14,032 bases of DNA from an uncultured Clostridia bacterium (GCA_902478725.1 CABSMD010000045.1:1-14032); one strand, 5' to 3'; numbered from the stretch's first letter, positions 1 through 9,020 are shown. The notes: generated by a model from the letters alone, not told the origin. A program made the numbers and translations.

Positions 1-9
1 GGTAAATAC

Positions 10-36
10 CACTCTCCTCTCTCGGTGGGGAGAGTG
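10..36 (+). terminator. Probable terminator of an upstream gene
   Basis: A ten-base-pair hairpin is visible: the 5' arm at 10-19 pairs with 27-36 (one T-G pair), leaving a 7-base loop. It is followed by a broken T-rich stretch (37-52) rather than a clean T run, so it is a moderate intrinsic terminator. It sits just before the leader of the giant surface-protein gene and probably separates that gene from whatever lies upstream. Confidence 0.5.
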
Positions 37-83
37 ATATTTCACTTGTTTTATGATAAAATTTTTATATTTTTAGGAGAGGG

Positions 84-3000
84 ATGGTGGAATTGGAAGT
101 AAGGAGAAGGTTTCGTACAGGTGGACTGATCCTGCTGGTCATATGTATGCTCATCAGCATGATTGGCCCTGCAGCGGTCATCGCCGATACCCGTGTGATG
201 GCACAGGAGAATTTTGAAAACGTAACAGCGCCGGACTTGGGCAAATATCTGGTAAAGAGCGCCGGAACTTTTACCGTGAAAGAGGATCATACCAAATACG
301 TTTCATTGGCGAATTCGTTCAACGCGTCCGGGGGTTTGACCGCCTATGGACGTGCGGCCATAACCAACTTTGAAACGCAATATGGAGAGATCACAAAGGG
401 CGGCGTTCCCATGGCGGTGTTAGACATCGACATGAGCAGCAATATGACCGACGCCAAGGTATCGACACTTGGCATAGCGGTGCTGCCCGAGGGGGAAAGC
501 AAAGAAATCGTGGTGGCGGCGGCTGTAATCCTGCAGGATCAAATCGTCGTTCCCAGCACGGGCGTCCACTACGCGGGCACCCAAACGCCTATTGTTTCGC
601 AAAGCAAAATCGGAACAACCTGGAGTAAAATACGGGTGGAAATCGACACCCAAACCTCCAAATTCAGAACCACCGTGTTGTCTGAGGCTGGCGCACAGCT
701 TGGACAGAGCGGATGGCATGACCTGAACAGAGAGGGTAAGGTTTATTCACTGGACAATTGTAAAGTCACCAAATTCCAGATAGAGCCAATCAATGCCTCC
801 AAGAATGCGGTGTACTTTGACAATATTCTTCTGACGGTCGGAGGAGAGGAAGTTGAGCCGGGGCAAAAACTGGTTGTTTCCAATGTAAAGGTGAACGGAA
901 CCCCGGCGGTTGGTGAAACCCTGTCGGTTACATACGGCTATCAATGCCCGAGTTATGAGCCGGAGGACACCGCAAAACGGAAGATCACCTGGGAGACCTC
1001 GGAGGATAACGGGACGACTTGGAACGCCATCGCAGGCGCGACGGAGCAGTCCTATATCCTTACAGAAGGTGATCTGGGCAAAAAAATCCGTGCGCAGGTG
1101 CAGGCTGGGTCCAACTATAACGGTGCGCCGTTGAGCGATGCCGTAGCCTCCGATGCCGTGGGCCCTGTGACTCAGGCGTCAGAATTGGTGACCATTTATA
1201 CTGAAAATTTTGATTCGTTTACTTTAGAGGAAGAAACCGGAACAGAAAAGAATTTTGCGGACAACCTGAGGTATGCAAATGGTAAGCTGACCTTCCCGCT
1301 TTGGTCCGGTTCTACGACGAATAAGTACGTCTCTATTAACATGACCAGTGCGAATGCATGGCCGCGCTTGAAGGTCAGTGGTTTTGAGTCTGTCAACGCC
1401 GCGAATGCAAAAGAGGCGACCTATGAAATCCTTGTCAATGGGAATGCGACCGGCAATGCCGCCCAGGTAAAGCTGGGCTTTTCCGGGACAAATGCGCCGT
1501 CGCCCATCTGTGTGGCGGTTATCCGGCAAAGCACGGTTACCCTTCCCGCAACAGGTGAGCATTATACCGGTGCGCAGCCTGTGGTTGCAAACCGCACGGC
1601 GGGGAGCTGGGTACGCATCAAAACAACAGTAGATGCGCCTGCCTCCAAATTTAAGGTCAGCGTCTCCAACGTTGACGGCACGGTGTTGGGCGAGAGCGAC
1701 TGGCATGACTTTAACTTGAAAGGCACCGTATATAAGCTGGATGGCGATAGAGCGATCGACAGCATATATGTGGAATCCATCGCCTCTGTAGGCAATGCCA
1801 TATATGCAGACGATGTTGTCGTCAAAGCGGCCTTTCTGCCCCGTCCGCCCCAAGCCTCCAATGTGGTGGTGTCGGGTGGAACCCAGCCAGGTGAAACAGT
1901 GAGCGCAAGCTTTGATTATTCCGACCCGGACGATGAGAGAGCCGGAACAGACAACAAAGGCCAGAGCCTGTACCAGTGGCTGCGGTCTGACACCTCCGAC
2001 GGCGAGTATACCGAGATCGCCGGCGCGACCTCAAAGGACTATGTCCTGACCGCTGAGGATGTGTCGAAATACTTAAAAGTAAGGGTCACGCCGGTCAGTA
2101 TCGAGCAGCCTACCACTGGAGAGCCTGTGGAAAGCGGTGCGTACATGACCTCTATGCCGCCGGCGGCGGATAAAGTGAAGATAAGCGGCAAGGCGATGGT
2201 CGACGGGGAATTGACGGCGGAATATACCTATTCCGATCCCAACAACGACCCGGAGGGTGCCTCCACCTTCCGTTGGTTGCGCGCCGACAGCGCGGATGGA
2301 GAATATACCGCGATTGCGGCCGCAACTGCGAAAACCTATACCTTGACCGATGCGGACGTTGGTAAATACCTGAAAGTCGAGGTCACCCCGGTGAGCTCCA
2401 AAGCACCCTTTACCGGAGTGGCGGTGCTTATGGAAGATTCCTTCATGGGCCCCTGCCTCCCGCAGGCCGCGAATGTGGAAATCGAGGGTGTCATGGCGCA
2501 GGGACAGTTGCTTCAGGCAAACTATCAATTCTCAGACCCGAATGGGTTTGAGGAGAGTGGCACCAAATATAACTGGTACAGAAGCAGTACGGCAGACGGT
2601 GAGTATGAGCTGATCCAGCAAACGGAAACCCCGGCCTATCGCTTGACCGACGCGGAAAAGGATTGCTATATCAAGTTAGGCGTCGTACCGGGCAAGGCAG
2701 AAAAGCCAAACGCTGGTTCCGAGGTGCTCTCAGAAGCATATGGACCGGTCGGCGATACTGTTTCGGCACAGGCGCCGGTTGCGCAGAATGTAAAGATTAG
2801 CGGCAATCCGGCTGTAAATCAGACGCTCACCGGACAGTATACCTATTATGATATCAATGAGGATACGGAGGAAGGCACCTCCTTCCGTTGGCTGGTAAGC
2901 GATACTGCGGATGGGGAATACACCCCTGTCGAGAATGCGACTGAGCAGTTCTTTGTCGTTACCGCCGACCTTCTGGGTAAATACATTCGCTTTGAGGTCA

Positions 3001-6000
3001 CGCCGCGCGCTGTTGCCGATCCCAAAGAGGGGGAAACGGTGTCGAGCGATGCGGTGAAGGTGACAAGCATGTCCAAACTGTTTGTTGCCCTCAATGGCGA
3101 TAATGCCAATGACGGATCGATCGAAAAACCGCTTCGGACCATCGAAGGGGCAAGAGATAAGATTCGGACGATCAAGGCTTCCGGCGGACTGCCCAAGGGC
3201 GGAATCGTGGTTTACATCCGCGAGGGCGATTACAGGCTGTCATCCGCGATCCAGTTTACCGCTGAGGATGCCGGGACTAAGGAATCGCCGATCATGTATC
3301 GGAATTACCAGAACGAAAAGGTTATTATAAACGGTGGCTTCACCCTGGATAACAGTAAATTTGAGCCGGTGGCTCAGGAGATCGCCGACCGCTTCCCGAG
3401 CGAGGACGCTAAAAAGAATGCCGTCCAGTATGACCTTAAGCAGCATGAAGGGCTTGACTATGGTGAGTTCTACGTAAGCGGCCAGGCTACACCGACGAAA
3501 TGGGACGGCCTGCCCAAGGGGCCTCCCGCACCGGAGCTGTACCAAAACGGGGAGCAGATGCTCCTGGCGCGCTACCCGAACGATGTGTTTGCGGCCTCCT
3601 CCTTTACCGATATCAAGAGCATAATCAAAAATTCGCAAAACGTGGTACAGCCTGGCGGCACCGAAGCGCCGGGACCACAGATTGAGGGCGCGACTTTTAC
3701 CTATAAGGATTCGAGACCTTCGCGCTGGAAAAGCTATGAAGATATCTGGCTGTTTGGCTTTTTCCAGCATAATTGGGCCAGCAGCACGACCGCGGTCAAA
3801 AGCTTTGACGTCAGCAAAAACCAGCTGACCACCCAATACGCCAGCTACTATGGTTTTTCAACCGCAGGCCGGTACTATTATTTTAACGTGCTTGACGAGC
3901 TGGACGTGCCCGGTGAATGGTACCTTGACAGAAAGAATGGAATGCTCTATCTCTATCCTACCGAAGAGATCAAGAACAGCGAGATCACCCTCTCACAGAT
4001 GGTGGACGACATGATAAGGATAGAGAGCTGCAGCTATCTGACCATACGGGGACTGGAGATCGGCAACGGCAGGAGCAACGGGATCCTGGTAGATGCAAAC
4101 AGCAACAATATCCTTATTGACAATTGCCATCTTTTTGGCATTGCGACCGAGGCCGTGGCTATTAGAGGCGGTCATGACAATGGCGTGACCAATTGCGAGC
4201 TTCAAAGCTTGGGGGCCGGTGGTATCATACTGAATGGCGGGGACACTCTGACCCTGACGCATTGCAACAACTATGCGGTCAACAACCATATCCATAATTT
4301 CGGCATCCGCATCCGTACCCTGAGACCTGGAATCGATGTGAGGGGTACAGGGATCTATGTGGCGCATAATGAGATTCATAATTCCCCGCACATCGGCATC
4401 TTGACACATGGGAACGACAACCTCATAGAGTACAACAGATTATACAATCTGGACAGGGAAACGGGCGACGCAGGCATGATTTATTCCGGCCGCGACTGGA
4501 CGGAGAGCGGGCACGTCATCCGGTACAACTACCTGTACGACACACAGAATCCCTATCCGAAATCCTTTGGTCCGTTCGGGATCTATATCGACGATATGGC
4601 CAGTGGATTCCATGTGTATGGCAACATCATCAAAAACGTCGGCGACCGGAGCATGCATTTCGGCGGCGGTATGAACAACCTGGTTGAAAACAATATCATC
4701 ATACAGGGCGTACATCCCATCTATTACGATATCCGTGGAATTTGGGGCAGCACAACCTGGAACAATATGGTGAATAGGTGCTGGCAACAATTACTGGAAT
4801 TTCCCTATGACAAGGAACCCTGGATCAGCAAACATCCGGAGTTGAATGGCCTGGTAGAGGCTGTCAATGGCGGCAAGGTCAGAAAGGGAGAAGCTTGGAA
4901 CAGCTACATTAGAAACAATATCTCTTATAAAAATTCCAAGAGTAATACCGCCGTATCCACTGACCGGGGCAACAAGTCCATCTGGCCGGTCATCGAGAAC
5001 ACAAATAAAAAATACGCTTCCGATCCGGGTTTTGAAGATTACAACGGTGGCAATTACAACCTAAAGGCCGACTCCAAGGTATTTACCGACCTGCCAGACT
5101 TTAAGCCGTTGCCGCCGATGGAAATGATGGGGACGATCGCGGTAGTGAATAACGCGCCTTATGCACAGGATATCCTGATTGCGGGTTCACCTACTATTGG
5201 AAAACTGATCAAGGGCACCTACCAGTTCTGTGACAAGGATGGCGATCAGGAAGCCAATACAACCTATCGTTGGCTGTGGTCTGACACCCTGACTGGCACC
5301 TATACGCCGATCGACGGCGCAACGACAGACAGCTTGACCGTCCGTGAGGACTTTGCAGGAAAATATATCAAATTTGAGGTAACGCCGGTTGATGAGCAGG
5401 GCACAAAAGGAGAACCGACCCTCTCAGAAGCGGTTAATGTTGTGGCAAGCAAAGGCTCTCTGGGTGAATTGATCGACACAGTTGCGGCCGAACAGCGCAA
5501 GGCTGTTGCAGGGACAGCGCTGGGGCAATACCCGCAGGCGGCGATCAATCAGCTTGTAAAAGACCTGGAGGCGGCGCGTGCAGTATATAGCAACGAAGCC
5601 TCAACACCGACTCAGATCGCAGAAGCCTCCACCGCGCTTGGCGCAGCGTTCGATACCTTTAAGAGTGCGCAGGTCACAGACGTGGATATCAGTCTGCCGA
5701 GTGGCGGCGAGATCGAGATCATACAAGGTATGCGGGAAATCGACATTGACCTCGGCGCGGTAGGCGGCCCGGTGGATCTGAAGGTGGAGGGTGGCGTCCT
5801 GCCAGCCACGACGATCACTGCCATTATCAATGGTAAGACCGTTACAATACAGATTCCACAGGGTACGGTGGTTGGAAACACATTTACCATAACGCCGGTG
5901 GCGACGCCTTCGCAGGAGGTATTTGGAGAAGTTTATACGACATTGGCTCTGAATGGCCAGTATAACACGCCGATCCGGATTCTGATTGCCGGGGCGAAAG

Positions 6001-7079
6001 GGAAGACCCTGTTGCGTAATGCCGACGGCGTCCAGACTGAGATTACCAATAATATGGCGCAGGACAAAGCGGATGCTCTAAACGGTCAAAAGACCGGGTT
6101 TATCGATGTGGGTGACGACCTGGCTGTGTGGACGAGCGAAACCGGGGAATTTGCCGTTGCCGAACTGTATGAAAAATCTTCCGATCCGAAGCTGTCCGGC
6201 ATCTATGTAAACGGTACAAAGGCCAGCGGATTTGATCCAGAAAAAGAGGACTATACCCATGTACTTCCTGCGGATACAACTGCAATACCGGAAGTAACCG
6301 CCACATCGGAGCACAGGGCAAGCATTGTGGTGACAAACGCGGATAGCGTCACCGGAACTGCAACCATTACCTCAACGTCGCAGGACGGGACACAGACCAA
6401 GACCTACAGGGTCAGGTTTAAGCTGAAGACCTCTCCCACAACTGCGCCGGACTATAACCCGCCAGGATCCAACAATCCTTCCTCGGGTCAGGGCACAAGC
6501 ATCGGTTCATCCTCCAGTGGAATCGGCCTGCTTGGCAATAACAATACAGCAAGCCGCTTTACAGATACCCGTAATCATTGGGCGAAGAATGATATTGAGG
6601 CTTTGGTAGCCCGTGGAATCATTACCGGCGTAACGGAGACCACCTTTGAGCCGGATCGCAGCATTACCAGGGCAGAATTTGCTACCTTGATTGTCAAAGC
6701 GCTGAACCTGACCTCGTCGGTACCGGCCGGCTTTGCGGATGTAGCGGAGAATGCATGGCATTATACCTATGTGAACGCTGCCGCAAACGCGGGTCTGATT
6801 ACTGGATATGACGGTTATTTCCGGCCGGACGATGTGATTACCCGTGAGGAAATGGCGGTAATTATAGCCAAAGCATACGCTAGTCTGGGAGGAAGTGTGA
6901 GCAAAGGCGGCATTGAAAAGTTCTCTGATAAGAATGAGATAGCCGACTGGGCATATCCATATGTGGACACCGTAACGACAGCAGGTTTAATCAGCGGTAT
7001 GACACCGAGTACCTTTGTGGGCAGTGCAAATACCACCCGTGCGCAGGCGGCAAGTGTCATCAAACGTCTGTTGGATTAG
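84..7079 (+). CDS. Giant secreted SLH-anchored protein with a parallel beta-helix domain and Ig-like repeats
   Basis: This 2331-residue protein was not matched to a named gene. Residues 1-38 form a signal peptide: basic RRRFR, then a hydrophobic stretch, then a likely cut near AVIA or VMAQ. Two related lectin-like beta modules follow (about 38-250 and 371-585). Ig-like modules lie at about 262-363, 589-691, 692-790, 791-893 and 896-996, with another at about 1688-1790. Between them, about 997-1680 is a right-handed parallel beta-helix. It opens with FVALNGDNANDGS, carries GRDWT (1469-1473) and IYIDDMASG (1500-1508), and is rich in N-I/V-I-N turns, as in beta-helix polysaccharide lyases and hydrolases. 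GH141- or GH120-like activity is a guess. A helical FIVAR-like spacer (about 1791-1866), an unassigned beta region, a cadherin-like module (about 2033-2116), a Ser/Gly/Pro linker and three SLH domains (from about 2158, 2216 and 2279; ITRAE, ITREE and TTRAQ motifs) complete it. SLH domains normally bind pyruvylated wall polymer. The AGGAGAGGG site at 75-83 is tight against ATG84, so GTG87 is an alternative start. No convincing promoter was seen. Confidence 0.93.
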   Translation: MVELEVRRRFRTGGLILLVICMLISMIGPAAVIADTRVMAQENFENVTAPDLGKYLVKSAGTFTVKEDHTKYVSLANSFNASGGLTAYGRAAITNFETQYGEITKGGVPMAVLDIDMSSNMTDAKVSTLGIAVLPEGESKEIVVAAAVILQDQIVVPSTGVHYAGTQTPIVSQSKIGTTWSKIRVEIDTQTSKFRTTVLSEAGAQLGQSGWHDLNREGKVYSLDNCKVTKFQIEPINASKNAVYFDNILLTVGGEEVEPGQKLVVSNVKVNGTPAVGETLSVTYGYQCPSYEPEDTAKRKITWETSEDNGTTWNAIAGATEQSYILTEGDLGKKIRAQVQAGSNYNGAPLSDAVASDAVGPVTQASELVTIYTENFDSFTLEEETGTEKNFADNLRYANGKLTFPLWSGSTTNKYVSINMTSANAWPRLKVSGFESVNAANAKEATYEILVNGNATGNAAQVKLGFSGTNAPSPICVAVIRQSTVTLPATGEHYTGAQPVVANRTAGSWVRIKTTVDAPASKFKVSVSNVDGTVLGESDWHDFNLKGTVYKLDGDRAIDSIYVESIASVGNAIYADDVVVKAAFLPRPPQASNVVVSGGTQPGETVSASFDYSDPDDERAGTDNKGQSLYQWLRSDTSDGEYTEIAGATSKDYVLTAEDVSKYLKVRVTPVSIEQPTTGEPVESGAYMTSMPPAADKVKISGKAMVDGELTAEYTYSDPNNDPEGASTFRWLRADSADGEYTAIAAATAKTYTLTDADVGKYLKVEVTPVSSKAPFTGVAVLMEDSFMGPCLPQAANVEIEGVMAQGQLLQANYQFSDPNGFEESGTKYNWYRSSTADGEYELIQQTETPAYRLTDAEKDCYIKLGVVPGKAEKPNAGSEVLSEAYGPVGDTVSAQAPVAQNVKISGNPAVNQTLTGQYTYYDINEDTEEGTSFRWLVSDTADGEYTPVENATEQFFVVTADLLGKYIRFEVTPRAVADPKEGETVSSDAVKVTSMSKLFVALNGDNANDGSIEKPLRTIEGARDKIRTIKASGGLPKGGIVVYIREGDYRLSSAIQFTAEDAGTKESPIMYRNYQNEKVIINGGFTLDNSKFEPVAQEIADRFPSEDAKKNAVQYDLKQHEGLDYGEFYVSGQATPTKWDGLPKGPPAPELYQNGEQMLLARYPNDVFAASSFTDIKSIIKNSQNVVQPGGTEAPGPQIEGATFTYKDSRPSRWKSYEDIWLFGFFQHNWASSTTAVKSFDVSKNQLTTQYASYYGFSTAGRYYYFNVLDELDVPGEWYLDRKNGMLYLYPTEEIKNSEITLSQMVDDMIRIESCSYLTIRGLEIGNGRSNGILVDANSNNILIDNCHLFGIATEAVAIRGGHDNGVTNCELQSLGAGGIILNGGDTLTLTHCNNYAVNNHIHNFGIRIRTLRPGIDVRGTGIYVAHNEIHNSPHIGILTHGNDNLIEYNRLYNLDRETGDAGMIYSGRDWTESGHVIRYNYLYDTQNPYPKSFGPFGIYIDDMASGFHVYGNIIKNVGDRSMHFGGGMNNLVENNIIIQGVHPIYYDIRGIWGSTTWNNMVNRCWQQLLEFPYDKEPWISKHPELNGLVEAVNGGKVRKGEAWNSYIRNNISYKNSKSNTAVSTDRGNKSIWPVIENTNKKYASDPGFEDYNGGNYNLKADSKVFTDLPDFKPLPPMEMMGTIAVVNNAPYAQDILIAGSPTIGKLIKGTYQFCDKDGDQEANTTYRWLWSDTLTGTYTPIDGATTDSLTVREDFAGKYIKFEVTPVDEQGTKGEPTLSEAVNVVASKGSLGELIDTVAAEQRKAVAGTALGQYPQAAINQLVKDLEAARAVYSNEASTPTQIAEASTALGAAFDTFKSAQVTDVDISLPSGGEIEIIQGMREIDIDLGAVGGPVDLKVEGGVLPATTITAIINGKTVTIQIPQGTVVGNTFTITPVATPSQEVFGEVYTTLALNGQYNTPIRILIAGAKGKTLLRNADGVQTEITNNMAQDKADALNGQKTGFIDVGDDLAVWTSETGEFAVAELYEKSSDPKLSGIYVNGTKASGFDPEKEDYTHVLPADTTAIPEVTATSEHRASIVVTNADSVTGTATITSTSQDGTQTKTYRVRFKLKTSPTTAPDYNPPGSNNPSSGQGTSIGSSSSGIGLLGNNNTASRFTDTRNHWAKNDIEALVARGIITGVTETTFEPDRSITRAEFATLIVKALNLTSSVPAGFADVAENAWHYTYVNAAANAGLITGYDGYFRPDDVITREEMAVIIAKAYASLGGSVSKGGIEKFSDKNEIADWAYPYVDTVTTAGLISGMTPSTFVGSANTTRAQAASVIKRLLD

Positions 7080-7104
7080 CTCCCTACTTCTATTTCTTAT
7101 AGAT

Positions 7105-7129
7105 CACCCCGCCGGGTATCCGGCGGGTG
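7105..7129 (+). other. GC-rich hairpin just after the giant gene
   Basis: CCCGCCGG at 7108-7115 pairs with CCGGCGGG at 7120-7127 around a GTAT loop, and CAC/GTG can extend the stem past one bulged C. It lies about 25 bases after the stop codon. It lacks a T tract, so it is not a canonical intrinsic terminator. It may protect the mRNA 3' end or be a decayed terminator. Confidence 0.5.
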
Positions 7130-7141
7130 TGGCTTAACCAT

Positions 7142-7184
7142 TGTATGCTTGGCCATGCTCACTTTCAGGATTACCAAGCGTACA
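7142..7184. other. 11-bp stem-loop in the intergenic region
   Basis: TGTATGCTTGG (7142-7152) pairs with CCAAGCGTACA (7174-7184), with one G-T pair and a 21-base loop. No T tract follows. It lies between the giant gene and its terminator, so it would be part of that gene's 3' untranslated region if transcription runs to 7274. Its function is unknown. Confidence 0.4.
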
Positions 7185-7237
7185 TAGGCGACAAACAAAA
7201 CTTATTACAATATGCTTTCCATTTCTCTATTTATATA

Positions 7238-7274
7238 GGGACGCCTCGGAATTTACGAGGCGCCCCCTTTTTTT
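7238..7274 (+). terminator. Intrinsic terminator of the giant surface-protein gene
   Basis: CGCCTCG (7242-7248) pairs with CGAGGCG (7256-7262). After one A/C mismatch, GGG (7238-7240) pairs with CCC (7264-7266). Seven Ts follow at 7268-7274. This is a textbook Rho-independent terminator for rightward transcription, about 160 bases after the stop codon of the giant gene. Confidence 0.88.
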
Positions 7275-7277
7275 ATA

Positions 7278-7318
7278 AAAAATCCATCCCTCACACTTCC
7301 TGCAAGGGATGGATTTTT
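7278..7318 (-). terminator. Intrinsic terminator of spoIVA
   Basis: A perfect 14-bp inverted repeat, 7278-7291 against 7305-7318, surrounds a 13-base loop. Read leftward, the stem core AGGGATGGAT runs into a T tract, 9 bases after the spoIVA stop codon. With the rightward terminator at 7238-7274 it forms a back-to-back pair insulating two convergent genes. It may also stop rightward read-through. Confidence 0.85.
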
Positions 7319-7326
7319 GCTTATTC

Positions 7327-8796
7327 TTATAATATAATACAGATCAAACCGCCGCTGCCCTCGTTGATGATCTTTTGCAAGGTTTCCTGTAATTTAGCGC
7401 GCGCGTCGTCCGGCATACGGTAGAGCTTGTTGTGCAATCCCTCATTGACCAGCTCATGCAGAGATTTTCCAAAGATATTGGACTCCCAGATCTTCTTCGG
7501 ATCGGTCTCGAATTCCTGTAGCAGATAATGCACCAATTCTTCGGACTGTTTTTCGGTGCCGACGATCGGGCTGACCTCGGTCTCGATGTCCGCGCGGATC
7601 ATGTGGATGCTGGGGGCGGACGCCTTAAGGCGTACGCCGAACCGGCTGCCCTGGCGGACGATTTCCGGTTCTGCCAGTGTGAGCTCATCAATGCCCGGCG
7701 ATACGATTCCATACCCGGTGCGTTCCACCTCGCTTAACGCGAAGGCGACCTTGTCATATTCCTTTTTGACATGTGCCAGCTCGCCCATCAGAGACATCAG
7801 GGCGTATTCGTCTGCAACCTCAAAACCGGAGGTTTCGCTCAATACTTTATAGAACAGGTTATCCTGCGTCATGGCCTCTACGCCGATCCTGCCATTGCCG
7901 AGATCGGTTCTGGCAACTTCGATCTGTTTGAGGTATTCACAGCCCTTTAGCTCTTCGATTGCCGCATATACGTCGCTGATCTTGGTTGCGTTTTCAATCG
8001 ACTTGGTGATTGCACCGTAGATGCCGTCCTTGAGCCAATGGGAAGGCTCCAGCGCATCGATCCAGTTGGGAAGCCGGAAGGAGATCTCCACCACCGGGAA
8101 TTCAAACAGGATGGCCTGCATGATCTGGTTGATGTCCTCCATTTCCATCGTCGCGCAGTTGACTGCCACAACGGGGGCGTGATAGGTCTCACGCATCTTA
8201 TCGCGCAATTCCTGTGTCGCGGCGCTTCTGGGATTGGTGGAATTGAGCAGGATGACGAACGGTTTGTTGATCGCCTGTAGTTCTTCCACTACCCGCTGTT
8301 CCGGTTCGATGTAATCCTCGCGCGCGATCTCGCTGATGCTGCCATCGGTGGTGATAAGCAGGCCGATGGTGGAATGCTCGGTGATTACCTTTTTTGTGCC
8401 CAGTTCAGCCGCCTGTGAAAACGGCACCTCGTTTTCAAACCAAGGCGTCGATACCATGCGTGGCTGCTCATTTTCAATGTGGCCAAGGGCGCTGTCGACG
8501 ATATAGCCGACACAATCGATCAGCCGGACCTTTAGTGCGGTGTTCTCGCCAACATTAATTTCCACCGCCTCGTTGGGAACGAATTTGGGCTCGGTCGTCA
8601 TGATCGTGCGTCCGGCAGCGCTCTGTGGCAACTCGTCGCGTGCGCGTTCCCGCTTGTAAGCGTTGTCGATGTTCGGAATGACCAGCAGATCCATAAACCG
8701 TTTGATAAACGTGGATTTGCCCGTCCGTACGGGTCCGACTACGCCGATATAGATATCTCCTTGTGTCCGCTGCGCTATATCGTTATAAATATCCAT
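7327..8796 (-). CDS. spoIVA: Stage IV sporulation protein A (SpoIVA), spore-coat morphogenetic ATPase
   Basis: In the Bacillus subtilis family member, SpoIVA binds the outer forespore membrane through SpoVM, hydrolyses ATP and polymerises irreversibly into the basement layer on which the coat is built. It is also needed for cortex formation. The predicted protein is 489 residues, close to the usual length of about 490. Visible features are the Walker A motif GPVRTGKST (21-29, Lys27), the sensor-threonine region RTIMTTEPKF with Thr67-Thr68, and the conserved C-terminal tail GGLICIIL. I chose ATG at 8796 because AGGAGG lies six bases upstream and the protein then begins MDIYNDIAQ as in the family. 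An upstream in-frame ATG at 8898 would add 34 non-conserved residues. The gene stands alone, convergent with the giant surface-protein gene and divergent from ribokinase. Its presence marks the host as an endospore former or the recent descendant of one. Confidence 0.97.
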   Translation of the reverse strand: MDIYNDIAQRTQGDIYIGVVGPVRTGKSTFIKRFMDLLVIPNIDNAYKRERARDELPQSAAGRTIMTTEPKFVPNEAVEINVGENTALKVRLIDCVGYIVDSALGHIENEQPRMVSTPWFENEVPFSQAAELGTKKVITEHSTIGLLITTDGSISEIAREDYIEPEQRVVEELQAINKPFVILLNSTNPRSAATQELRDKMRETYHAPVVAVNCATMEMEDINQIMQAILFEFPVVEISFRLPNWIDALEPSHWLKDGIYGAITKSIENATKISDVYAAIEELKGCEYLKQIEVARTDLGNGRIGVEAMTQDNLFYKVLSETSGFEVADEYALMSLMGELAHVKKEYDKVAFALSEVERTGYGIVSPGIDELTLAEPEIVRQGSRFGVRLKASAPSIHMIRADIETEVSPIVGTEKQSEELVHYLLQEFETDPKKIWESNIFGKSLHELVNEGLHNKLYRMPDDARAKLQETLQKIINEGSGGLICIIL

Positions 8797-8824
8797 ATGT
8801 ATCCTCCTCAATTTCACTTTTGTA

Positions 8825-8855
8825 CATGTATATGAGTGAGAGGGATAAGTTATGA
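8825..8855 (-). promoter_or_regulatory. Possible sigma-E-type promoter of spoIVA
   Basis: Read leftward, TCATAAC (8855-8849) and TATACATG (8832-8825) are separated by 16 bases. They resemble the mother-cell sigma-E elements (-35 with CATA, -10 close to CATACAnT), with mismatches in both boxes. Transcription would start near 8818, giving a leader of about 20 bases that contains the spoIVA ribosome binding site. spoIVA is sigma-E dependent in B. subtilis, which supports but does not prove the assignment. Confidence 0.4.
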
Positions 8856-8921
8856 TACATTTTTTTAAACCGGAAAAATAGCGGGCTTTTTTCAACAAAT
8901 GACTATACTTGCTAAAGATTA

Positions 8922-8932
8922 TATGCTATAAT
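8922..8932 (+). promoter_or_regulatory. Upstream extended -10 promoter (P1) facing ribokinase
   Basis: TATGCTATAAT contains a perfect TATAAT (8927-8932) preceded by the TGn extension. No good -35 is seen at 17 bases, which the extended -10 can offset. Initiation would fall near 8939, inside the left arm of the inverted repeat at 8934-9005. The same ten bases, ATGCTATAAT, recur at 9021-9030. Confidence 0.5.
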
Positions 8933-8933
8933 G

Positions 8934-9005
8934 TAGGCAACTTTGGTTTCAACAGGAAAGTAGCTACCGGTATGAATGATTAATAAAAGAAAGCAAAGTT
9001 GCCTA
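8934..9005. repeat. 72-bp inverted-repeat element between two promoters
   Basis: TAGGCAACTTTG (8934-8945) is perfectly repeated in inverse as CAAAGTTGCCTA (8994-9005). After one mismatch, TTTC (8947-8950) pairs with GAAA (8989-8992), giving 16 pairs in 17 positions around a 38-base interior. The arms end in TA, so it could be a very small MITE with a TA target duplication. It could instead be a pair of operator half-sites about 60 bp apart, or an RNA stem at the 5' end of the P1 transcript. No T tract follows, so it is not a terminator. Confidence 0.75.
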
Positions 9006-9020
9006 GTAATAGTAAAATTT

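Noticed and set aside
1224..1853. 209-residue leftward open frame inside the giant gene
   Set aside because: It is the antisense of a clearly domain-coding region. Several similar leftward frames overlap the same gene, as expected from its base composition, and none has recognisable motifs.
1848..3072. Tandem Ig-like modules considered as a DNA repeat array
   Set aside because: The similarity is clear only at protein level; no long identical DNA units are visible, so it is an old domain expansion rather than a recent tandem repeat.
3240..3836. 198-residue leftward open frame inside the beta-helix region
   Set aside because: It lies wholly antisense to conserved beta-helix sequence, with no recognisable domain or ribosome binding site.
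7127..7423. 98-residue rightward open frame between the giant gene and spoIVA
   Set aside because: It runs through both intrinsic terminators and into the end of spoIVA on the other strand, and has no good ribosome binding site.
8797..8898. Longer N-terminus for SpoIVA starting at 8898
   Set aside because: The 34 extra residues are not family-like, and the strong AGGAGG lies directly before ATG8796. The segment holds the likely promoter.
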